64,000 nt of DNA from the NCBI GenBank assembly GCA_028877275.1, contig JAPPFP010000009.1, positions 124,001-188,000 on the forward strand, in the 5' to 3' direction. The notes under the pieces were generated by a model. That model saw only the letters and a program-made list of their open reading frames with translations, was not told the origin of the DNA and searched no databases. The position numbers were made by a program, and so were the translations under genes. This DNA is from Acidobacteriota bacterium. Lineage in GTDB: Bacteria; Acidobacteriota; Thermoanaerobaculia; Multivoradales; Multivoraceae. Shown here one piece after another: positions 1 through 7,147 of the stretch; positions within the stretch are counted from its first letter, which is position 1, and each line of letters starts with the position of its first letter.

Positions 1-35
1 GCGGCGACGATCAGCGGTAGAAGCAGGCGGCGCAT
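1..35 (-). CDS. 5' end of a truncated secreted or membrane protein gene
   Basis: An ATG on the minus strand at 35-33 opens a frame that runs off the window edge. The readable residues are MRRLLLPLIVA, a basic-then-hydrophobic start like a signal peptide or first membrane helix. A GGAGTGAGG stretch lies about 20 bases upstream, rather far for a ribosome site. Only eleven residues are visible, so no function can be named and the call itself is tentative. It is divergent from the beta-propeller gene at 193. Confidence 0.35.
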   Translation of the reverse strand, partial: MRRLLLPLIVA

Positions 36-109
36 CGCGGCGGACAAACTACCTCACTCCGCAGGAACGTGACAGTGCGACACGCCGTCGCGGTGGCTGA
101 CGCTGCCTC

Positions 110-158
110 CACACTGGGTGCGCCGGCGTCCTCGCCGGCATCCGGCGCGAAGCGCCGG
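110..158. repeat. Dispersed double-hairpin repeat, copy 1
   Basis: The element starts with CACACTGGGTGC and then has two back-to-back hairpins: GCCGGCG/CGCCGGC (122-128 and 133-139, loop TCCT) and CCGGCGC/GCGCCGG (142-148 and 152-158, loop GAA). Its first 34 bases match copy 2 at 1527 at 33 positions. It lies just upstream of the beta-propeller gene. The structure resembles REP/BIME elements of other bacteria, but no transposase for it is seen here. Confidence 0.8.
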
Positions 159-179
159 CTTCCGGCCGCGCCCCACGGC

Positions 180-185
180 TATGCT
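180..185 (+). promoter_or_regulatory. Probable -10 box of a leaderless promoter
   Basis: TATGCT ends seven bases before the ATG at 193. No Shine-Dalgarno is present, and transcription from this box would begin at or next to the start codon. No clear -35 is seen, as at the other leaderless-type promoters of the window. Confidence 0.5.
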
Positions 186-192
186 TCGCCCC

Positions 193-1521
193 ATGAGGAC
201 GGCAGCGCTTGTCGTGGCATCGTCAGTCGCCTTCGCGCCGTACGCTGCCCACGCCGACGACTGGCCGCAGTGGCGGGGCGCCGAGCGCCGCGGCGTCTGG
301 CACGAGGACGGCATCCTCGAGCGCTTCCCCGAGGACGGCCTCCGCTTCGTGTGGCGGGTACCGATCGGTCCGGGCTACGGCGGCCCGGCAGTGGCCGCGG
401 GCCGCGTGTTCGCGACCGACTTCGAGCGACTGTCGGGCAATCGGGGCCGGGAACGCCTGCTCGTGCTCGACGAAGCGACCGGCAAGCAGCTCTGGGAGCA
501 CGCCTGGGAGACCAACCTCGCCGGCCTCATGCCCGCCTACTCGAACGGCCCGCGGGCGACGCCGACCGTCGACGGCGACCGCGTCTACGTGCTCGGCTCG
601 GCCGGCTACCTGGCGGCGCTCTCGGTCGAGGACGGCAGTTTGCTCTGGCGGCACGACCTGGTAGCAGAGTACGAAGCGCCGGTACAGGCCTGGGGCTTCG
701 TCGGCGCGCCGCTCGTGGATGGCCGGCAGATCATCACCCTGGTCGGCGGCGAACCCGACGCCATGGTCGTGGCCTTCGACCGGGAGAGCGGCGCCGAGCT
801 CTGGCGCTCGATGGAAGTAGGCAACGAGCCGGGCTACAACCCGCCGGTCATCTACGAACTCGGTGGCCGGCGGCACCTCGTCGTCTGGCACCCGAAAGGC
901 ATCGCCGGCCTCGACCCGGACGGCGGCGAGGTGTTCTGGCAGTTCCCCTACGAGGTGGAGTACGGGCAGACCATCGCCACGCCGATCCAGGACGGAAACC
1001 AGCTCCTCGTGTCGTCCGCCTCGCACGGCTCGACGCTGATCGAGGTCGCCGCCGCGTCAGGCGGCAAGCCCGAGGCCAGGATCGTGTGGAAGGGCAAGAG
1101 CAGCAGCAAGCAGGACCTCGACGGCCTGCACGCCTTCAACTCCACGCCCGCCTTCGACGGTGACATGATCTACGGTATCGGCGGCCAGGGCGCGCTACGG
1201 GCCATCGACCGCGCCACCGGCAAGGAGGTCTGGGCGACCTTCGAGCCCAGCGAGGACGCCCGCATCGCCACCGCGTTCCTGGTCCGCAACGGCGACCGCT
1301 ACTTCATCAGCAACGACCGCGGCGAACTGATGATCGCCCGGCTGAGCCGAGACGGCTACCACGAGATCGACCGGACCCGTCTGCTCGAACCGACCACCCG
1401 GAGCGTCCGCATCCGCCGCGAGCTCGGCAAGCTCCTCTGGGTCCACCCCGCCTACGCGAACGGCCACATCGTGCACCGCAACGACCGGGAGATCGTCCGG
1501 GCCTCATTGCTGGCTGAGTGA
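193..1521 (+). CDS. Secreted PQQ-like beta-propeller repeat protein
   Basis: The 442-residue product opens with a signal peptide (MRTAALVV to about AAHA) followed by DDWPQWRG, a typical first blade of PQQ-binding-like (WD40-like) propeller proteins. Further blades are marked by repeated patterns such as TGKQLWEH, DGSLLWRH, SGAELWRS, GGEVFWQF and TGKEVWAT. Such proteins are periplasmic or exported; some are quinoprotein dehydrogenases and others are scaffolds like BamB. No haem or calcium/PQQ dehydrogenase signature was seen, so no enzymatic role is assigned. The ATG at 193 was chosen over an upstream ATG at 118 because it starts the signal peptide, follows the repeat, and has a -10 box seven bases upstream. 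The gene is convergent with the membrane-protein gene ending at 1524. Confidence 0.85.
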   Translation: MRTAALVVASSVAFAPYAAHADDWPQWRGAERRGVWHEDGILERFPEDGLRFVWRVPIGPGYGGPAVAAGRVFATDFERLSGNRGRERLLVLDEATGKQLWEHAWETNLAGLMPAYSNGPRATPTVDGDRVYVLGSAGYLAALSVEDGSLLWRHDLVAEYEAPVQAWGFVGAPLVDGRQIITLVGGEPDAMVVAFDRESGAELWRSMEVGNEPGYNPPVIYELGGRRHLVVWHPKGIAGLDPDGGEVFWQFPYEVEYGQTIATPIQDGNQLLVSSASHGSTLIEVAAASGGKPEARIVWKGKSSSKQDLDGLHAFNSTPAFDGDMIYGIGGQGALRAIDRATGKEVWATFEPSEDARIATAFLVRNGDRYFISNDRGELMIARLSRDGYHEIDRTRLLEPTTRSVRIRRELGKLLWVHPAYANGHIVHRNDREIVRASLLAE

Positions 1522-1523
1522 CG

Positions 1524-2318
1524 TCACACACTGGGTGCGCCGGCGTCCCCGCCGGCATCCTCGCCGGTTGCGGTCACCGCTTGGGCATTCCCGACCGCCG
1601 CTGCTTCCTTTCGCCTTTGCCGGGTCCGTGAGACCGCGGAACTCACCAGACCCGCTATCAAGCCCACCAAGGGAAAGAGAAGCCACACGATGGCCCAGGG
1701 CGAGGCCGGGTCCTCCTCGATCTTCTCCAGTCCGTCTCGGGCGACATGCAGCAAGGCGATCGAGCCAGCGGGCACACTGAACCAGGGATCACGAAGTGCG
1801 GCTCCGACGGCCGACTCTTCCTCACCCGAAGTGGCCGCCTCCTCTGGGTTCGCCGGCTCGTCCTTCGGCCGCTTCTTCGAGCCGGTGGGGCCAATCAGCC
1901 CGAAGGCAAACGCGAGCGTTGCGATGCCCAGCCCCGCCAGGAACCAGACCGCCTGGTCGGTCCTCGGCGGCTCGGTGACCAGGTTCAGGACGAACCTCGA
2001 GAACAGGATGAACACGCAGAAGATCGCGGGAACCTGGTACCAGGGGTCGGTGAACAGCGTCGACTCGTGCCAGACCGGGCCGGTTCGCGGCGCTTCTGTT
2101 TCCAGTGAAGTGCCGTCCTGGGCACCGCGACGCAGGGCGACCAGCGTCGCGACCGCGGCCGTCGCCAGCGCGACCGCATAGACCATCGAGAGAGGCGAGG
2201 CGCGGAGCGCCTCGATGCTCAAGAGACCGGTGTCGCCGCCGGTGATGAGGAGCCCCATCAGCACGATGAGTCTGGGGCCCGGCTTGGACTCGTCGTACTT
2301 CTCCTTACTCTCAGTCAT
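1524..2318 (-). CDS. Membrane protein of unknown function, paralog 1 of 3
   Basis: This 264-residue protein has about four hydrophobic segments (near residues 17-33, 46-62, 97-114 and 124-143) and another pair in the C-terminal half. A motif is repeated within it: DPWYQVPA at 91-98 and DPWFSVPA at 177-184, each followed by a hydrophobic helix and an acidic E..P turn, so the protein is internally duplicated. It begins MTESKEKYDESK, and KYDESK also opens paralog 2 (3239-3988). The charged region 145-170 is probably a cytoplasmic loop. Its last residues are encoded by the dispersed repeat. It is the last gene of a minus-strand operon, three bases after the hydrolase. I do not recognise the family and assign no function. 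Confidence 0.8.
   Translation of the reverse strand: MTESKEKYDESKPGPRLIVLMGLLITGGDTGLLSIEALRASPLSMVYAVALATAAVATLVALRRGAQDGTSLETEAPRTGPVWHESTLFTDPWYQVPAIFCVFILFSRFVLNLVTEPPRTDQAVWFLAGLGIATLAFAFGLIGPTGSKKRPKDEPANPEEAATSGEEESAVGAALRDPWFSVPAGSIALLHVARDGLEKIEEDPASPWAIVWLLFPLVGLIAGLVSSAVSRTRQRRKEAAAVGNAQAVTATGEDAGGDAGAPSV
1527..1567. repeat. Dispersed double-hairpin repeat, copy 2
   Basis: CACACTGGGTGC followed by hairpin GCCGGCG/CGCCGGC (1539-1545 and 1550-1556, loop TCCC); the second hairpin is degenerate. It sits at the convergent junction and supplies the last codons of the minus-strand gene at 1524 (residues DAGAPSV). Confidence 0.8.
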
Positions 2319-2321
2319 TGG

Positions 2322-3242
2322 TCAGGAAGCCTCGGTGACGCACTGCTCCACGAACGGCATCATTGCCGCGACGCACTCCGCCGGCTGCTCAAGCTGGAGG
2401 AGGTGCGTCGTGTCCGGCACGAAGTCGTAGTCGATGGCCAGGATCTCCCTGAGGTCCACCGTGGGGAGAAACGAGAAGGGAACCACGGGGTCGGAGCCGA
2501 CGATCTTCACGGGGCACGAGACGCGGCTCAGATCCGCTGCTTTGGCCCATCGGGGGCCCTCCAGCGAGACCCTCGCTTCGTACTCTCGCGGGCAGCGCAG
2601 TTCGTATCCGTCGCCGCTCGATGCTTGCCGAAGCGTGGCGCGTGCGATGAGTTCGGGCGCTCCGGGGCAGAGAAGCTGGAAGCCGGGGGCGCGAAGGACG
2701 CGATCCATGAACTCCTCGAGGCTCGCGAAGCGTTCGCGACGCTTCAGTGCGGCCTGACCCAGTTGGCCGAGCACTTTGTCCACCTTCTCGACATCCTCGG
2801 GCCGGCAGCCGGGCGGGCAGACGACCGGGTCGAAGAGAACCAGCGCCGAGTAGGCCGACTCACGACTGGCATGGATGAGCGCCGACTGGCCTGAGACGGA
2901 GTGGAACACGCCGATCTTCGGCTTGTCGCCTAAGTGGCGGTCGATCGCCTGCGCGATCGTCGCGTGGTCTTCGACGAACGTGCCGACGTGGTGATCTTCG
3001 CCGCGGCCGACCGGGTTCCAGCCGTGGTTGCGGAGGTCGAACAGGACGACGTCGAACCTGTCCGTGAGCAGCGACCAGAAGGGGTAGTAGGCGTCGGCGG
3101 CGAACCCGTTGCAGTGACTGATGACGAGCCTGGGACCGCTGGTGTTGCCGTGCCGCCTGAGAACGATGCGGCTGCCGTCGGCCATGCGGGCTTCGGCCGT
3201 CGCCAGGGGCTTCGGCACTTCCCAGCGTTCCGGTTGGCTCAT
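2322..3242 (-). CDS. Alpha/beta hydrolase
   Basis: The 306-residue protein has an alpha/beta-hydrolase fold: oxyanion-region SHCNGFAADAY near residue 43, FDLRNHGWN near 68, and a C-terminal DTTHLLQLEQP that fits the catalytic histidine loop. The nucleophile elbow reads GVFHSVSGQ (Ser115), so both glycines of the usual G-x-S-x-G are replaced. This variant is compatible with the fold but unusual. Substrate is unknown; esterase, lipase or peptidase-like activity is possible. The start ATG (3242) overlaps the stop of the upstream membrane protein as ATGA, and the gene is sandwiched between two paralogous membrane proteins, suggesting a shared process. Confidence 0.8.
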   Translation of the reverse strand: MSQPERWEVPKPLATAEARMADGSRIVLRRHGNTSGPRLVISHCNGFAADAYYPFWSLLTDRFDVVLFDLRNHGWNPVGRGEDHHVGTFVEDHATIAQAIDRHLGDKPKIGVFHSVSGQSALIHASRESAYSALVLFDPVVCPPGCRPEDVEKVDKVLGQLGQAALKRRERFASLEEFMDRVLRAPGFQLLCPGAPELIARATLRQASSGDGYELRCPREYEARVSLEGPRWAKAADLSRVSCPVKIVGSDPVVPFSFLPTVDLREILAIDYDFVPDTTHLLQLEQPAECVAAMMPFVEQCVTEAS

Positions 3243-3988
3243 GGATCGGGCAGGCCAGGCGGGAGTGCGTCGGTCTCCGCCGGCTCCTTTCGCCGCCGGC
3301 GATACTGATCCACCAGCGGCATGGCCGCGGCGAACGCCATAGTCAGGAGCGGCGCCAGGAGCCACCAGGTCGCTTCGCCTGAAGAGGGGTCTGCCTCGAT
3401 CGACTCCAGTCCGAACCGGGCCATCTCGACGGCGCCGAGGACCGCGCCCGGGACGACGAACCATGGGTCGCGGAAGACCGAGGCGGCTTTTGGCGCCGGG
3501 TCCTGTTCCTCCTTTGAAGAAGCCTCCAGGTGCGTCCTTTCGAGGCTCACACGCTTGCTGGCGCTTACGGGTACGACCACGGACATTGCTGCTACGCAGA
3601 CCAGGAACAACACCGCCTGAACGGATGCCGGGGGATTCGCTGCCAGGTCGATGACGAGCTGACAGAGGAGAACGAAGACGCAGTAGATCGCGGGGACCTG
3701 GTACCACGGGTCGGTGAAGAGCCTGGCCTCGTGCCACACCGGACCGGTCCGGGGCTCCGCTATCGGCGTCGGCTCGCTCAGATAGCCACGCAGCTTCTGA
3801 AACGCGAACACCAGCACTCCCAGCCCCATCACGGCGAGGGCGACGGCGTAGGACTGCGCCAGCGGCGACGAACGCAGGGCCTCCGGCGACAGGAGGCCGT
3901 CGGCGAGCTGGAACGTGACGAGCCCCATCAGGATGGCCACTCGGGCCGAGAGCTTGGACTCGTCGTACTTCTTTGCGAGGGACCTCAT
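3239..3988 (-). CDS. Membrane protein of unknown function, paralog 2 of 3
   Basis: The 249-residue product is clearly related to the protein at 1524-2318: both share KYDESK, LMGL, GLLS.EALR.SPL, AVALA, PRTGPVWHE, LFTDPWYQVPAI and RDPWF.VP. The two halves again carry the DPW[YF]xVP motif. Several hydrophobic helices and a basic C-terminal tail (DQYRRRRKEPAE) suggest an integral membrane protein with a cytoplasmic end. The start at 3988 aligns with the start of paralog 1 and overlaps the upstream gene's stop as ATGA; longer upstream readings lie inside that gene. No family is recognised. Confidence 0.8.
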   Translation of the reverse strand: MRSLAKKYDESKLSARVAILMGLVTFQLADGLLSPEALRSSPLAQSYAVALAVMGLGVLVFAFQKLRGYLSEPTPIAEPRTGPVWHEARLFTDPWYQVPAIYCVFVLLCQLVIDLAANPPASVQAVLFLVCVAAMSVVVPVSASKRVSLERTHLEASSKEEQDPAPKAASVFRDPWFVVPGAVLGAVEMARFGLESIEADPSSGEATWWLLAPLLTMAFAAAMPLVDQYRRRRKEPAETDALPPGLPDP

Positions 3989-4701
3989 CGTGTGGCTTCG
4001 GGTTTGCGCGTGAGACGTGAGATCAGGGCGAAGGCGACGAAGGCGGCAGCGCCAATGGCGGCAACCAGGCTGAACCAGGCAGCTACCGAGGACGGCTGGC
4101 TGTCGATGCGAGCGACTCCTTCGCTTGCGAGCATGAGCACGCTGAAAGTGACGAGCGTTGCCAGAAAGACCGGGTCGGAGAGAGGGCCTGTTGGTGGCGG
4201 TTCGTCCCGGGGCTCTCTCCAGGTTCCTCGGCCACTCTGGTTTCGGCTGCTCCCGTTTCCGAACTGTCCGATGACTCCGACGAGGACGCTGAAGCCGAGG
4301 AGGGCCACGAACCACCTCGACATGGTGGACTCGGGCGGCGCGGCGAGCAGACTGGAGGCGTAGTCGATACCGACGACGATCATGCAGAAGACTGCCGGGA
4401 TCTCGTACAACGGTTCGCTGAACAGACCGTGGACACGCCTTGGCGCCTCCGAAACTGGCGAGGGCTCTTCCGTGTCGGGTTCCTTCAGGGCCTTCCTCCA
4501 GAGGACGGCCACGAATCCGGCCATGCCCAGGATGGCCCCAACGTATGCCACTGTGAGGAGCGTCGCCCCTAGGGTCCTGAAGGAGAGGAGATCGGCTTGC
4601 AGCGCCCGGCTGAAGAGGACCAGGATCAGCAGTAGCCGGACCATCGGGCCGAGGCTTCTAGACTCTTCTTTCTTCTCTTCGGTCACGGACGCCTGGTGCA
4701 T
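3985..4701 (-). CDS. Membrane protein of unknown function, paralog 3 of 3
   Basis: This 238-residue protein is a more divergent relative of the two downstream ones: LFSEPLYEIPAVFCMIVV replaces LFTDPWYQVPAIFCVF, and LSDPVFLATLV fills the second DPW position. It has about five or six hydrophobic segments and a charged loop between the halves. It appears to be the first gene of the operon. The ATG at 4701 is preferred because a TAGTGT hexamer lies 11 bases upstream; the frame itself stays open further up to 4785. Function unknown. Confidence 0.7.
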   Translation of the reverse strand: MHQASVTEEKKEESRSLGPMVRLLLILVLFSRALQADLLSFRTLGATLLTVAYVGAILGMAGFVAVLWRKALKEPDTEEPSPVSEAPRRVHGLFSEPLYEIPAVFCMIVVGIDYASSLLAAPPESTMSRWFVALLGFSVLVGVIGQFGNGSSRNQSGRGTWREPRDEPPPTGPLSDPVFLATLVTFSVLMLASEGVARIDSQPSSVAAWFSLVAAIGAAAFVAFALISRLTRKPEATR

Positions 4702-4712
4702 GTGGTCCCGCG

Positions 4713-4718
4713 ACACTA
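4713..4718 (-). promoter_or_regulatory. Probable -10 box for the membrane-protein operon
   Basis: On the minus strand TAGTGT lies 11 bases before the ATG at 4701. No Shine-Dalgarno intervenes. It fits the near-leaderless layout seen elsewhere in the window. Confidence 0.35.
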
Positions 4719-4731
4719 GCTGAGAGCGGCT

Positions 4732-4774
4732 CAGGTCGCTTCCGCCGAACACCTCAAACCGGGCCCACCGTGCC
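4732..4774. repeat. Fragment resembling part of the outer-membrane protein gene
   Basis: These 43 bases match 5608-5650, inside the outer-membrane protein gene, at 36 positions. In the same frame they would read ARWARFEVFGGSDL against ARWTRFDEFSGSDL. It may be a relic of a second barrel gene, or a chance match; similarity is not evident beyond these 43 bases. Confidence 0.4.
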
Positions 4775-4814
4775 AAGCGTGGCAAAGCACTCCGGATTCG
4801 AGCCGTGTGCTGTG

Positions 4815-4823
4815 TGCTAACTT
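4815..4823 (+). promoter_or_regulatory. Extended -10 promoter of the toxin-antitoxin pair
   Basis: TGCTAACTT is an extended -10 (TGn plus TAACTT) ending six bases before the antitoxin ATG at 4830. There is no Shine-Dalgarno, so the transcript should be leaderless. Confidence 0.5.
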
Positions 4824-4829
4824 CGGCCC

Positions 4830-5069
4830 ATGAGATTGCACATTGCGCTCGACGACCATCTCGTGGCCGAACTCGACCGGCGTGCCGGTCCCAGGCAGCG
4901 TAGCGCCTTCATCGCTGAACTGATCCAACGGGGGCTCGACGACGAACGGCGCTGGGACGACATCGAAGCGGCGCTTGGCGGCATCTCCGACACCGGCCAC
5001 GACTGGGACGACGATCCGGCGGAGTGGGTGCGTCGGCAGCGGCGTGGTGACCGGCGGCGCTCGGGCTGA
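4830..5069 (+). CDS. VapB-type ribbon-helix-helix antitoxin
   Basis: The 79-residue protein starts MRLHIALDDHLVAELDRRAG, a beta-strand followed by a helix as in ribbon-helix-helix DNA-binding domains, with RSAFIAELIQRGL as the second helix. The acidic C-terminal part (WDDIEAALGG, DWDDDPAEW) is the likely toxin-wrapping region. Antitoxins of this type bind the operon promoter as dimers and neutralise the cognate PIN nuclease. The toxin gene follows after two bases. The ATG at 4830 is supported by an extended -10 box six bases upstream, so the mRNA is probably leaderless. Confidence 0.8.
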   Translation: MRLHIALDDHLVAELDRRAGPRQRSAFIAELIQRGLDDERRWDDIEAALGGISDTGHDWDDDPAEWVRRQRRGDRRRSG

Positions 5070-5071
5070 TC

Positions 5072-5461
5072 TTGAGCCGCCTGCTGCTCGACTCGACCGT
5101 ACTCATTGACGCTCTCCGAGGCCGCCGGGCGGCTTCGCAGGTGGCGGCCCTGCGCCGCGAAGGCACCGAGCCGTGGGTGTGTGTCATCTCGGTGGACGAA
5201 GTGTGGCGGGGAATCCGACCCGGCGAAGAGCTGGCGGCGAGGAGGCTGTTCCGGGGCCTTCGTCTCGCTCCCCTGGGCAAGGCCCAAGGCATGATGGCCG
5301 GCCGTTGGCGCCGGGAGTTCGCCGAGCGAGGCGTGACCCTGCACCAGGCGGACTGCCTGATCGCCGCGGCCGCCGTTGGGGTCGGAGCCGCGTTGGCCAC
5401 GGCCAACGTGCGGGACTACCCGATGGCGGCGGTCGACGTTAGGGAATGGCCTGCAGGCTAG
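5072..5461 (+). CDS. vapC: VapC-type PIN-domain ribonuclease toxin
   Basis: The 129-residue product has the full PIN-domain set of acidic residues: Asp7 (LLLDSTVLID), Glu43 (ISVDEVWRG), Asp94 (LHQADCLIAAAA) and Asp115 (TANVRDYP). VapC proteins are magnesium-dependent RNases that cut tRNA or rRNA when released from their antitoxin. The start is TTG, two bases after the antitoxin stop; with no separate ribosome site, translation is probably coupled to the antitoxin. A weak start codon would keep toxin output below antitoxin output. Family membership is clear; the RNA target is not predictable. Confidence 0.85.
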   Translation: MSRLLLDSTVLIDALRGRRAASQVAALRREGTEPWVCVISVDEVWRGIRPGEELAARRLFRGLRLAPLGKAQGMMAGRWRREFAERGVTLHQADCLIAAAAVGVGAALATANVRDYPMAAVDVREWPAG

Positions 5462-5484
5462 CCACGATCGATGTGTTTCTGGCC

Positions 5485-6411
5485 TCAGAACCGGTATCGA
5501 AGCCCCGCCGACACCCCCACATACCCGATCCCATCGAACCCCAGGTCGCTAGTGAACGGCGTCGTGCCGTCCGCCTGGACGGGTTCGTGGCTCCGGACCA
5601 CCTTCCACAGGTCGCTTCCGCTGAACTCGTCGAACCGGGTCCAGCGCGCCTTGATCGTGAACGATGCGCTGTCGCCGAGGGCGTGCTCCAGACCGGCGAG
5701 GACCTGGTAGCCGGAGAGGGTGTCGCTGAACTGGCTGTCGAACAGGCTGATCGTGCCGGCTGCCGCCGCTGGACGGTCGGCCAGGGTGAGGGGCCGATCG
5801 ATGTCCTGGTAACCCTGTGCGAGCGTCTTGCGCAGGAGGCGGGTCCTGTAGCGGAGGCTGACGCGGGTCTGGCCGACCCCCACGCCGACGAAGGGGGTCC
5901 AGGAGGTGGAGTTGTCGAAGTCCCAATAGGCGTTGACGAAGAGCTCGCGGGAGTCGAAGTCCGAGACGGTCACGCTGGGAGGATCGACGGGACTCCACTC
6001 GGACATCTTGTCGTCGAAGGTCGGGTCGCCGGTCGTCGACAGGAAGTAGATCGTGCCGCCGTCGTGCTGCCGGGCCGTGTGCTCCACTTCGACGCGTAGT
6101 CTGCCCAGGTCGTATCCGATGCCGAGGCTGCCGGTGAACCGGGAACCCAGGTCGAAGCGATTGGTGACGGTGGGCGACGAGCCCGGTCCGCCGCACGCGG
6201 GGTGGCCGGTCGGCGCCATGGCCGGGTCGGCGTAGAGCAGGACGTCGCACCTCGTCGGATGGTCGGCGCCCGAGATGGCGGCTTCCAGGGTGGAGGCGTC
6301 GACGAGGCCGGCCTCGAACGCGAGGTAGAAGCCGCGGTCCGGCTGGGCGCCTGCGGCTCCGGCGGCGCCGAGGAGGCAGACGTTGAGCGAAAGGACGAGA
6401 AACCGTGGCAC
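5485..6411 (-). CDS. Outer-membrane beta-barrel protein
   Basis: The 308-residue product has a signal peptide (PRFLVLSLNVCLLGAAGAAGAQ) and alternating hydrophobic strands typical of small porins, e.g. TGSLGIGYDLGRLRVEVE, ELFVNAYWDF, WTPFVGVGVG and YQVLAGLEHAL, ending YVGVSAGLRYRF with the C-terminal Phe recognised by the BAM machinery. Two Cys in the N-terminal third (CDVLL and ACGG) could form a disulfide. The GTG at 6411 is chosen because GGAGG (6417-6421) lies five bases upstream and overlaps the end of the methyltransferase gene. It belongs with GPP34 and the methyltransferase in one minus-strand operon. Ligand unknown. Confidence 0.8.
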   Translation of the reverse strand: MPRFLVLSLNVCLLGAAGAAGAQPDRGFYLAFEAGLVDASTLEAAISGADHPTRCDVLLYADPAMAPTGHPACGGPGSSPTVTNRFDLGSRFTGSLGIGYDLGRLRVEVEHTARQHDGGTIYFLSTTGDPTFDDKMSEWSPVDPPSVTVSDFDSRELFVNAYWDFDNSTSWTPFVGVGVGQTRVSLRYRTRLLRKTLAQGYQDIDRPLTLADRPAAAAGTISLFDSQFSDTLSGYQVLAGLEHALGDSASFTIKARWTRFDEFSGSDLWKVVRSHEPVQADGTTPFTSDLGFDGIGYVGVSAGLRYRF

Positions 6412-6413
6412 GG

Positions 6414-7145
6414 TTACCTCCGTTTGCAGACGAGCAGCTCGTACTCGCCCGGTTCGATCTCCGAGTGGTCGCAGGGCACAGCTTCGGCTTCGAACCCGAC
6501 GTCGGCCAGCAGGTCGAACCAGTCGGAGCGGCGGAAGAGGCCCGTGACGTGCCGGTCGTGCACGACCTCGACGCTGCCGTCCTGTGAACGCAGCACGAAG
6601 GCGTAGTCGGTCGTGATCATCGTGTCCGTTGGGTCCGGATCCCAGGTGTTCTCGAGGTAGTGGGCGCTCCTGTCCTCTCCGTCGCAGCCGCCGCAGTCGG
6701 TCGTGGGCTGGAAGTTCTCGCGCAGATGGTCGGGCGCGAACAGGGCGGCGCCGCCGGGCCGGCAGTGGACCCAGGCGGTCTCGATGGCGGCGCGGAGGTC
6801 CTCGAGCGTCGTCATGTAGTCGATCGCGTCGTGGACGAAGACGCAGTCGAAGGTCCGGTCGAGCCGGACCGTCCGCATATCGCCCTCGACGTGCCGGCAC
6901 TCGGGATTGAGCTGCCGGCTCATCGCCAGCATCCCGGGCGAGAGGTCGACCAGGGTCATCTCGAAGTGCGCCTTGAGGTGGGAGGCGTTGTGGCCGCCGC
7001 CGCTGCCGAGTTCCAGGACGGTCCGGGGAGTGACGTTGGACGCTTCGAGCAGGTGGCGGCGGTAGATGCCGGCTTCCTCTTCGTACTCCTCGGGCGGTGA
7101 GATCAGCGGCCACCAGGGGGCTATCTCGGCGTAGAGCTTGGGCAA
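6414..7145 (-). CDS. SAM-dependent methyltransferase, class I
   Basis: The 243-residue protein has motif I VLELGSGGGHNASHL, motif II region MTLVDLSPGMLAMSRQ, and HVEGDMRTVRLDRTFDCVFVHDAIDYM, the classic Rossmann methyltransferase order. Substrate is unknown; a two-cysteine insertion (DCGGCDGED) near the middle might bind metal. Close relatives are small-molecule methyltransferases. The start is uncertain: TTG at 7145, two bases after the GPP34 stop, gives a product beginning PKLYAEIAPWWPLIS, where the family similarity starts. It shares an operon with GPP34 and the outer-membrane protein. Confidence 0.8.
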   Translation of the reverse strand: MPKLYAEIAPWWPLISPPEEYEEEAGIYRRHLLEASNVTPRTVLELGSGGGHNASHLKAHFEMTLVDLSPGMLAMSRQLNPECRHVEGDMRTVRLDRTFDCVFVHDAIDYMTTLEDLRAAIETAWVHCRPGGAALFAPDHLRENFQPTTDCGGCDGEDRSAHYLENTWDPDPTDTMITTDYAFVLRSQDGSVEVVHDRHVTGLFRRSDWFDLLADVGFEAEAVPCDHSEIEPGEYELLVCKRR

Positions 7146-7147
7146 GG

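Noticed and set aside
69..1163. Long plus-strand frame rich in Arg, Pro and Gly overlapping the beta-propeller gene
   Set aside because: Composition is that of a GC-rich shadow frame with no domain; the overlapping frame has a signal peptide and propeller repeats.
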